Shown piece after piece: positions 1 to 6,037 of a stretch of DNA of 9,697 nucleotides. Source of the DNA: Eubacteriales bacterium (GTDB lineage: Bacteria; Bacillota; Clostridia; Lachnospirales; Lachnospiraceae); NCBI GenBank assembly GCA_030536565.1, contig JAUNPT010000083.1, forward strand, positions 1 through 9,697, in the 5' to 3' direction. Both the position numbers and the translations under genes were made by a program. The notes beneath the pieces are model-generated. The model worked only from the letters and a program-made list of their open reading frames with translations, did not search any database and was not told the origin of the DNA. The number at the start of each line of letters is the position of its first letter. The first letter of the stretch is position 1.

Positions 1-36
1 ATGGTTTCCATACTAGTTATGGTTTGCATACTGGTT
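1..36. repeat. Imperfect 18-bp tandem repeat at the window edge
   Basis: ATGGTTTCCATACTAGTT (1-18) is followed directly by ATGGTTTGCATACTGGTT (19-36), with 16 of 18 positions identical. The period is a multiple of three. At the junction, CCATA and TATGG form a short inverted repeat around CTAGT (9-23). The array may continue to the left of the window. It lies beyond the glyA terminator and could be an operator pair, the end of a repeat tract or part of an unseen neighbouring gene; the sequence does not decide. Confidence 0.6.
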
Positions 37-45
37 CATTTTCGC

Positions 46-97
46 AAAAAAACACCAGAAACAATGAATGCTTGCGCCAAACATTGTTTCTGGTGTT
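46..97 (-). terminator. Intrinsic terminator of glyA
   Basis: A perfect 16-bp inverted repeat, AACACCAGAAACAATG (51-66) against 82-97, encloses a 15-base loop. Read on the minus strand the stem runs directly into seven U residues (46-52). It begins 76 bases after the glyA stop codon. On the plus strand no comparable T run follows the stem, so it acts for minus-strand transcription. Confidence 0.92.
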
Positions 98-173
98 CAT
101 TATAATGATTTATGTATATAAGACTATATATTTTAATCTGTTTTCCTGCTATACCCTGAATTAAAACAACCGC

Positions 174-1415
174 TTATTCATAAAGTGGGTACTTGTCTGT
201 GAGAGCCTTAACCATTTCCATAGCCTTAGCCTTGTTAGCGTCCACATCATCAACGAGCATCGCAATTGCATCGGCTACGATGTCCATATCAGTCTCATTG
301 AAGCCTCTCGTTGTAACCGCTGCTGTTCCCAGTCTTATACCGCTTGTTACAAATGGTGAAGCTGGATCATTAGGTATTGTATTCTTGTTACATGTAATAT
401 TAGCTGCGTCAAGAAGCTTTTCAACCTCTTTACCTGTAACACCCTTGCTGATTAAATTAACAAGCATAAGATGGTTATCTGTACCTCCTGAGACAATATC
501 AAAGCCTCTGCTCATAAGTCCATTGCAAAGAGCTGCTGCATTCTTAACAATATTTTCTGCATATGTCTTAAAGCTTGGGTCAAGTGCTTCCTTTAAACAT
601 ACTGCCTTTCCAGCAATAACATGCATTAAAGGTCCTCCCTGAATACCAGGGAATACACATTTATTAAACTTAAACTTATCTGCATTAGCTGCTGAACTAA
701 GAATCATACCTCCTCTTGGCCCACGAAGTGTTTTATGTGTTGTTGTTGTTGTAACATCAGCATATGGGATTGGACTTGGGTGTGCACCACCGGCTACTAA
801 ACCAGCAATATGCGCCATATCTACCATAAGGTATGCACCAACCTCATCACAGATTTCCCTGAACTTCTTAAAGTCAATTGTTCTTGCATATGCGCTGGCA
901 CCTGCAATAATCATCTTAGGCTTACATTCTTTAGCAATCTTTAATACTTCATCATAATCAATAAAACCATCTGCAGTTACACCATAAGGTACACAATTAA
1001 AAAATTTACCAGAAATGTTAACTGGTGAACCATGTGAAAGATGTCCGCCGCAGTCAAGGCTCATACCCATATATGTATCACCTGGCTCAAGCATTGCAAA
1101 AAATGCTGCCAGATTAGCCTGTGCACCTGAATGAGGCTGTACATTTGCATATTCACATCCAAATAATTCCTTAGCACGCTCTATTGCAAGTGTCTCTACA
1201 ACATCTACATATTCACAGCCACCATAATATCTCTTTCCTGGATAACCTTCTGCGTATTTGTTTGTTAATGGGCTTCCCATTGCAGCCATAACTGCTTTAC
1301 TTACCAGATTCTCTGACGCAATAAGCTCAATGTGGCTTCTCTGTCTTGCAAGTTCATCATCCATAGCTTTGGCAAGTTCTGGATCAAAGCTTGAAACTTC
1401 ATTAAATGAATACAT
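174..1415 (-). CDS. glyA: Serine hydroxymethyltransferase
   Basis: This cytoplasmic PLP enzyme interconverts serine and glycine with tetrahydrofolate, supplying 5,10-methylene-THF for one-carbon metabolism. The product has 413 residues, a normal bacterial length. Visible family motifs include the NKYAEGYPGKRYYGG substrate/cofactor region (about 52-66), the VDMAH segment with D199 expected to contact the PLP ring, and the TTTTTHKT signature with K228 as the Schiff-base lysine. The C-terminal domain contains SGIRLGTAAVTTRG (about 358-371). The ATG at 1415 is preceded by GGAGG seven bases upstream. It has its own sigma-A-like promoter (1488-1516) and its own terminator (46-97), so it is probably monocistronic, perhaps with some read-through from the chemoreceptor gene upstream. 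A hairpin lies in its leader (1449-1486). I see no truncation or missing key residue. Confidence 0.98.
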   Translation of the reverse strand: MYSFNEVSSFDPELAKAMDDELARQRSHIELIASENLVSKAVMAAMGSPLTNKYAEGYPGKRYYGGCEYVDVVETLAIERAKELFGCEYANVQPHSGAQANLAAFFAMLEPGDTYMGMSLDCGGHLSHGSPVNISGKFFNCVPYGVTADGFIDYDEVLKIAKECKPKMIIAGASAYARTIDFKKFREICDEVGAYLMVDMAHIAGLVAGGAHPSPIPYADVTTTTTHKTLRGPRGGMILSSAANADKFKFNKCVFPGIQGGPLMHVIAGKAVCLKEALDPSFKTYAENIVKNAAALCNGLMSRGFDIVSGGTDNHLMLVNLISKGVTGKEVEKLLDAANITCNKNTIPNDPASPFVTSGIRLGTAAVTTRGFNETDMDIVADAIAMLVDDVDANKAKAMEMVKALTDKYPLYE

Positions 1416-1440
1416 TCTACAACCTCCGTATATTAAATAA

Positions 1441-1486
1441 TAAACAAAATAGTCAGGGGCTTAGTTAAACTAGCCCTCTGACTATT
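1441..1486 (-). terminator. Hairpin with U-rich tail: chemoreceptor terminator and glyA leader stem
   Basis: On the minus strand, AATAGTCAG pairs with CTGACTATT (1448-1456 with 1478-1486). The stem continues through a GGGC/GCCC block and a TAGTT/AACTA block, with one bulged base on each side. A U-rich stretch (TTTTGTTTATTATTT) follows. It is placed about 70 bases after the chemoreceptor stop and so fits an intrinsic terminator. The glyA promoter just upstream would start RNA at the base of the same stem, so the structure would also form the extreme 5' end of the glyA mRNA. Confidence 0.75.
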
Positions 1487-1487
1487 A

Positions 1488-1516
1488 ATAATATAATCAT
1501 TTACTATATAAGTCAA
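1488..1516 (-). promoter_or_regulatory. Sigma-A promoter of glyA
   Basis: On the minus strand TTGACT (1511-1516) and TATTAT (1488-1493) are separated by exactly 17 bases. Each hexamer matches the consensus at 5 of 6 positions. The predicted start is near 1481-1483, giving a leader of about 65-70 bases before the glyA ATG at 1415. The start site is predicted only. Confidence 0.75.
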
Positions 1517-1527
1517 TTGTTATTTCA

Positions 1528-1549
1528 TTATCAATTCACCTTATCAATT
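1528..1549. repeat. Pair of 9-bp direct repeats upstream of the glyA promoter
   Basis: TTATCAATT occurs at 1528-1536 and again at 1541-1549, a 13-bp period. The copies lie just upstream of the -35 box of the glyA promoter and just after the chemoreceptor stop codon. The position suits a regulator site, but the sequence is AT-rich and the repeat could be chance. Confidence 0.35.
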
Positions 1550-1553
1550 TAAT

Positions 1554-3989
1554 TTAAATCTTAAAGATATCAATTGCCTCTCTTAAGTCTGATGAATTAG
1601 ACTCTAAATCCTCTGCTGCCCTGCTCAGCTTCTCCATTGCCACAACCTGTCTGCTTGCAGTTTCTGCTACTTCCTCCGATGCTGCCGCTGTCTGCTGCGA
1701 AACCGCAGAAATACTTGAAATTGCATCAATAGTTCTGGATTTTGAATCTGCAATCTGGTCTATCTGCATTGTAATACCTTCAAGATTTCCCAGAAGCTCA
1801 TTAAACTGGCTCTGAATATCATTAAACAGCTGTGCCGCATTATCCAGGGATTTTCCCTGTACTGCCACAACATCTTCAGCCTTTTTAGCTATTTTTACCG
1901 TGTCATTAGTTTTACTGTTAATATCAACTACAATCTTCTGAATTTCGTTAGCAAAGTTAACTGACTGGTCGGCAAGCTTTCTTATTTCTGCAGCAACAAC
2001 CGCAAACCCTCTGCCAGCCTCTCCTGCTCTGGCCGCTTCAATTGAAGCATTAAGTGACAGCAGATTGGTCTGTGATGCGATTTCATTAATAGCTTCAATA
2101 ATATTTCCAATAGATTTTGAAGATTCCTTAAGTGCCTGTATCTCATCAATGACCTGATGCGTAATCTCTACTGTACTGTTGGCATCTTCCTTTAATTCTG
2201 CAATAGATGTAATACCACTTGTTACAATCTCGCTTGTTTCTTCTGCAATCTGTCCTATCTTCTCAGAGTTCTCAGACACAATATTAATCTTATCTGAAAG
2301 GTCGTCCATCTGTCTTAAACAGTCCTCTGAATCCTCTGCCTGCTGTACAACACCTCTCTCGATTTCTTCAATTGCAGCTGTAATTTCCTTTGTCTCCATA
2401 AGCATCTGCTTAGAGCTTTCGGTAACTGTCGCACTGGACTGGTCAACTGTTGCAGAAACGTCCTTCGTCTGCTGTATCAGTCCCTTAAAATTATCTATCA
2501 TTCCCTGAGTGCTGTTGGCAAGCTTCGAAAATTCGTCCTTACGCACAACTGACATTTCAACAGTCAGATCACCCGAAGCTGCCCGCTCAAGTTTTTTCAT
2601 AATCTGTACAATAACTTTACTCATATTGGTAGCAAAAAAGCCTCCAATCAATAATGCAACAATAATAGCCACAATAACGATTGAAATTGACGCAATACCA
2701 ATTGTGCTTGCCTGAGCGACAATCTCACTTTCAGGAATAAGGGCTGTAACTGTAAACCCTGAATCCAGCTTTGAATAAATAAACAGCTGTTTCTTACCAT
2801 TATATTTTACATATTTACTTCCGCTGTCCTCACCATCTGCAGCACTTGCAAAAAATTCCTTATCAGCAAAATATGTTTTCTCACCATCTATTTCCATGTA
2901 ATTAGATGAAACAAGCTCTCCACCATCAGGCGCAATAAGTGCTATGACTGACTCCACTCCCATGTCAATATCCTTAAGAGGAGCCAATGCATATTCCTTT
3001 GAAATATCAAGGAACATATAACCTACACCCTTCTTTGATGTTCCAAGAATCTGACGTCCATATGAAAGTCCATAATCACCGACGCCCATTGTATCCATAT
3101 ATTCTCTGCTTGTAAACCAGTTACCGGATTTATTGCTGTCCATCTTCTTTCCTTCTGCAGATGCAGCAAGCTTTTTCATATCTCCATTATCAGCAAATCT
3201 GCTTGTTCCCGTAATAATTGGCTTACCATATGTACCAAGTATATAAATGTTGCTGATAGCCTCATCACTCATGGCAATTGATGAGATTGAAGACTTAACG
3301 CTTGAATAATTATTACCTTCATTAATGATATCCGACGAAAAACTTCCCGAATAATATTTCTGCAGAATCTGATTATTGATAATATCCGTAGCCGTAGCAT
3401 CAACATTAGAAAACATCAGCTCGTAATAATCAGCTGTCTTATTAATAGTCGACACTGATGAATCCCTGAAGCTCTTTGTAATAGCTGCAGACGAAATATT
3501 ATAAGAAACAACACCAAGTATAATTATCAATACAACTGGTATTAAAAAGGCACCAATAAGCTTGTACTTAATTGATGAGCTCATTCCTTTCATAAATCCC
3601 GGCAGCTTATCCATAATACTGCCTGATTTATTATGCTTGACAGCCTTCTTCTTAACAGTTCTTTTTCTACCATGCTTCTTTTTCTTACCATTCTCTGCCA
3701 ATGCCTCTCCCTCAGATACCGGTTCTTCAGCAGTATCCTCTTCGGCACAGTCTTCAAAAGGTGTTTCAGCCTGTACTTCATCAGGCTCAAGTCCTTCTTG
3801 AATATCTGTTGTCGTATCCTCTGTCTTATTCGCCTCTAAAACAGATTCTTCATCTGCCTTTATCTCCTCAGCTGCCTCAGTATCATAAATACCCTCTGAA
3901 AGCATCTCTTCATCTGATACAGTCTGCTCATCTGTGATTTCATCAGTATTTTGAAGCTGCTGTTTTAATTCAATATCCTGCTCTTTCAT
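1554..3989 (-). CDS. Methyl-accepting chemotaxis protein with charged N-terminal extension
   Basis: A membrane chemoreceptor of 811 residues that would pass a periplasm-side or extracellular ligand signal to CheA/CheW. Residues 1-100 are strongly acidic (37 Asp/Glu, 4 Lys, no Arg) and 101-121 strongly basic (12 Lys/Arg). TM1 is about 143-163, followed by a roughly 260-residue extracellular sensor that looks like a Cache-type domain (about 165-425), TM2 about 428-453 and a HAMP domain about 454-506. The cytoplasmic hairpin extends to the C terminus, with the conserved tip TNLLSLNASIEAARAGE (641-657). About 305 residues after HAMP fit the 44-heptad class common in Firmicutes. There is no C-terminal NWETF-like CheR tether. 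The ATG at 3989 has GGAGG five bases upstream. The internal ATG codon for M126 lacks a Shine-Dalgarno sequence, so the extension is probably translated. The ligand cannot be inferred. Confidence 0.95.
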   Translation of the reverse strand: MKEQDIELKQQLQNTDEITDEQTVSDEEMLSEGIYDTEAAEEIKADEESVLEANKTEDTTTDIQEGLEPDEVQAETPFEDCAEEDTAEEPVSEGEALAENGKKKKHGRKRTVKKKAVKHNKSGSIMDKLPGFMKGMSSSIKYKLIGAFLIPVVLIIILGVVSYNISSAAITKSFRDSSVSTINKTADYYELMFSNVDATATDIINNQILQKYYSGSFSSDIINEGNNYSSVKSSISSIAMSDEAISNIYILGTYGKPIITGTSRFADNGDMKKLAASAEGKKMDSNKSGNWFTSREYMDTMGVGDYGLSYGRQILGTSKKGVGYMFLDISKEYALAPLKDIDMGVESVIALIAPDGGELVSSNYMEIDGEKTYFADKEFFASAADGEDSGSKYVKYNGKKQLFIYSKLDSGFTVTALIPESEIVAQASTIGIASISIVIVAIIVALLIGGFFATNMSKVIVQIMKKLERAASGDLTVEMSVVRKDEFSKLANSTQGMIDNFKGLIQQTKDVSATVDQSSATVTESSKQMLMETKEITAAIEEIERGVVQQAEDSEDCLRQMDDLSDKINIVSENSEKIGQIAEETSEIVTSGITSIAELKEDANSTVEITHQVIDEIQALKESSKSIGNIIEAINEIASQTNLLSLNASIEAARAGEAGRGFAVVAAEIRKLADQSVNFANEIQKIVVDINSKTNDTVKIAKKAEDVVAVQGKSLDNAAQLFNDIQSQFNELLGNLEGITMQIDQIADSKSRTIDAISSISAVSQQTAAASEEVAETASRQVVAMEKLSRAAEDLESNSSDLREAIDIFKI

Positions 3990-3994
3990 AATTT

Positions 3995-3999
3995 CCTCC
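3995..3999 (-). promoter_or_regulatory. Ribosome binding site fixing the chemoreceptor start
   Basis: CTGGAGG on the minus strand ends five bases before the ATG at 3989. It matters because the alternative starts near the first membrane segment (M126, M133) would remove the odd charged extension. The bases before the M126 codon (ATCAGGCAGTATT) offer no comparable site. Confidence 0.75.
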
Positions 4000-4044
4000 A
4001 GCGTTTAAACTATTATATTTTTTACGCATTCTTGTAATATATGT

Positions 4045-4073
4045 ATTTTACTATATATGCTAAAATTATACAA
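4045..4073 (-). promoter_or_regulatory. Possible sigma-A promoter of the chemoreceptor gene
   Basis: On the minus strand TTGTAT (4068-4073) and TAAAAT (4045-4050) are separated by 17 bases. The -10 box matches 5 of 6 consensus positions but the -35 only 3 of 6. It lies between the aspS terminator and the start codon, where a promoter is needed. The region is very AT-rich, so chance matches are likely. A motility sigma factor could be used instead, but no good match was seen. Confidence 0.35.
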
Positions 4074-4087
4074 TAGATTTACAATCT

Positions 4088-4131
4088 AAAAACCCCGTTT
4101 TACAGATTATTTGTCTGCAAAACGGGGTTTT
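4088..4131 (-). terminator. Strong intrinsic terminator of the rel-aspS operon
   Basis: An 18-bp inverted repeat joins 4089-4106 and 4114-4131 around a 7-base loop. The core is AAAACCCCGTTTTGCAGA on the minus strand. Its one imperfect position (4102/4118) is an A-C mismatch on the plus strand but a G-U wobble on the minus strand, which supports minus-strand use. Five T residues close the 3' arm on the minus strand. It begins about 50 bases after the aspS stop. Confidence 0.9.
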
Positions 4132-4150
4132 ATAAAAAAATTGTTATCAC

Positions 4151-4182
4151 TTTGTAAAATGCGTCGTAACGCTTTTTACAAA
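4151..4182 (-). repeat. Hairpin directly after the aspS stop codon
   Basis: TTTGTAAAATGCG (4151-4163) pairs with CGCTTTTTACAAA (4170-4182) around the six-base loop TCGTAA, with a single mismatch in 13 pairs. It starts one base after the TAG of aspS. A run of seven U follows about nine bases later on the minus strand. This could be a first, weaker terminator or a 3'-end stabilising stem in front of the stronger terminator at 4088-4131. Confidence 0.7.
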
Positions 4183-4183
4183 A

Positions 4184-5974
4184 CTACTCCTGTTCTTCTT
4201 CAATCTCAATCGAAAGCTCATGCAGCTGTTTTGCATCTACAACATCTGGTGCATTCGTAAGAAGGCATGACGCATCTTTAACCTTAGGAAATGCAATTAC
4301 ATCTCTGATAGAATCTCTCTTTGCCATAATCATGACAAGCCTGTCAAGTCCATATGCCAATCCAGCGTGTGGTGGCACACCATATTTAAATGCGTCCAGA
4401 AGGAAACCGAATTTTTCGTTGGCAACCTCCTCTGTCAGCCCCAGTGCCGCAAACATTCTTTCCTGAATATCCGCCTGATGTATTCTAACACTTCCTCCGC
4501 CAATTTCAGTACCATTAAGTACTATATCATATGCCTTTGCCCGGACTGCTCCCGGGTCACTCTCTAATTTATCAATATCCTCGTCCATTGGCATTGTGAA
4601 TGGGTGATGCATGGCAACGAATCTTTCTTCCTCATCTGACCATTCAAACTGAGGAAATTCAGTTACCCACAAAAACCTAAACTCATTCTTATCAAGCAGC
4701 CCCATCTGGTCTGCAAGTTCAACTCTTAATGCCCCAAGTACACTGTAAACAATTTTATTCCTGTCAGCAGCAAATAAAAGAAGGTCTCCAGCCTGACCAT
4801 CAAGTGCAGCTACAAGGGCATTCATCTCAGCCTCTGACATAAACTTGGCAAAGGAAGATTTTAATGTGCCATCTTCCTGAATTGCAATATATGCAAGTCC
4901 CTTTGCGCCATATCCCTTAGCAAAATCAACTAAAGCATCAATCTTCTTACGAGGCATCATTCCCTGTCCCTTAGCATTAATACCACGAACAGTACCACCA
5001 TTTTCAATGGCGCCTGTAAATACACCAAAACCGCAGTTCTTTACAAGCTCTGTCACATTCTTTAATTCCATACCAAATCTAAGGTCTGGCTTATCTGAAC
5101 CGAATCTGTCCATAGCCTCCTGCCATGTCATTCTCTGAATTGGAAGCTTTACATCTACATCAAGCACCTCTTTGAAAAGATATGCAAGTAATCTTTCATT
5201 AACATCAATTACATCATCAACATCTACAAAAGACAGCTCCATATCAATCTGAGTAAATTCAGGCTGACGGTCAGCCCTTAAATCCTCGTCACGGAAGCAT
5301 CTTGCAATCTGCATATATCTGTCATAGCCTGAGCACATAAGCATCTGCTTAAAAAGCTGTGGTGACTGTGGGAGTGCATAAAACTTTCCCGGGTGAACAC
5401 GGCTTGGCACAAGATAATCTCTTGCTCCCTCCGGTGTGCTCTTAGTAAGCATAGGTGTCTCAATTTCAAGGAAGCCTTCTTTTGCAAGAAATGCTCTTGT
5501 AAGAGTAGCTACCTGGCTCCTCATAATAATATTAGACTGTATGTCAGGTCTTCTAAGGTCAAGGCATCTGTATTTTAAACGGATATCCTCCTTTGTTGAA
5601 ATATTATCTTCAATTGGAAATGGCGGTGTCTCTGACTCAGAAAGTATCCTTAAAGATTTTGCAATGATTTCAATGTCTCCAGTCTTTAAGCTTTCATTAA
5701 CTGCACCTGAACGCTTTGCAGCTACACCCTCCACAGCAATAACAAATTCATTACGAAGTGTATACGCTTTATCAAAGCCTTCCCTGCCGATTTCATTCTC
5801 ATCAAAAAGAATCTGGAGAAGTCCGCTCCTATCTCTTAAATCCACAAAAATAAGTGCTCCAAGATTACGTCTTCTCTGAACCCATCCCATTACTGTTACA
5901 TTCTCACCAACATTTGCAGATGAAACCTCTGTACATCTGTGTGTCCTTTTTAAGCCAACCATTGACTCAGCCAT
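4184..5974 (-). CDS. aspS: Aspartyl-tRNA synthetase
   Basis: This class II aminoacyl-tRNA synthetase charges tRNA-Asp with aspartate in the cytoplasm. The 596-residue length is normal for the bacterial type. Domains in order are an N-terminal OB-fold anticodon-binding domain (about 1-110, with GWVQRRRNLG at 30-39 and VDLRDR at 44-49), class II motif 1 (about 155-176), motif 2 with FRDEDLRADRQPEF (227-240), the bacterial GAD insertion domain (about 290-420), and motif 3 with AYGLDRL (540-546). Leu38 stands where non-discriminating bacterial enzymes have His in the RRxxHG region, so this enzyme is probably tRNA-Asp specific. The ATG at 5974 follows AAGGAGG by five bases, an excellent ribosome binding site, which favours it over Met5. 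It is the last gene of the probable operon that begins with rel and is followed by two hairpins. Confidence 0.98.
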   Translation of the reverse strand: MAESMVGLKRTHRCTEVSSANVGENVTVMGWVQRRRNLGALIFVDLRDRSGLLQILFDENEIGREGFDKAYTLRNEFVIAVEGVAAKRSGAVNESLKTGDIEIIAKSLRILSESETPPFPIEDNISTKEDIRLKYRCLDLRRPDIQSNIIMRSQVATLTRAFLAKEGFLEIETPMLTKSTPEGARDYLVPSRVHPGKFYALPQSPQLFKQMLMCSGYDRYMQIARCFRDEDLRADRQPEFTQIDMELSFVDVDDVIDVNERLLAYLFKEVLDVDVKLPIQRMTWQEAMDRFGSDKPDLRFGMELKNVTELVKNCGFGVFTGAIENGGTVRGINAKGQGMMPRKKIDALVDFAKGYGAKGLAYIAIQEDGTLKSSFAKFMSEAEMNALVAALDGQAGDLLLFAADRNKIVYSVLGALRVELADQMGLLDKNEFRFLWVTEFPQFEWSDEEERFVAMHHPFTMPMDEDIDKLESDPGAVRAKAYDIVLNGTEIGGGSVRIHQADIQERMFAALGLTEEVANEKFGFLLDAFKYGVPPHAGLAYGLDRLVMIMAKRDSIRDVIAFPKVKDASCLLTNAPDVVDAKQLHELSIEIEEEQE

Positions 5975-6037
5975 AGCTTCCTCCTTATCACCTGCATGGC
6001 GCCATCTTACCTGAAGCGCAATGCTTAAATCTTTTTT

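Noticed and set aside
193..642. A 149-codon open frame on the plus strand opposite glyA
   Set aside because: It mirrors well-conserved glyA codons and has no independent support.
1449..1486. Riboswitch (for example THF or glycine class) in the glyA leader
   Set aside because: The predicted leader is only about 65-70 bases and contains a single hairpin with no recognisable conserved riboswitch core.
4050..4085. Possible motility sigma factor (SigD/sigma-28) promoter for the chemoreceptor
   Set aside because: On the minus strand TAAA is followed 17 bases later by GCATATAT, but the consensus needs about 15 bases and GCCGATAT. The spacing and two core bases are wrong in an AT-rich stretch.
5436..5879. 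A 147-codon open frame on the plus strand opposite aspS
   Set aside because: It is fully antisense to the aspS OB-fold and motif 1 region, with no start signal or family match.
5975..6037. T-box leader or independent promoter for aspS
   Set aside because: Only 63 bp are available, there is no terminator hairpin or T-box sequence, and no convincing -35/-10 pair. The 10-bp palindrome ATGGCGCCAT alone is not enough to call an operator.
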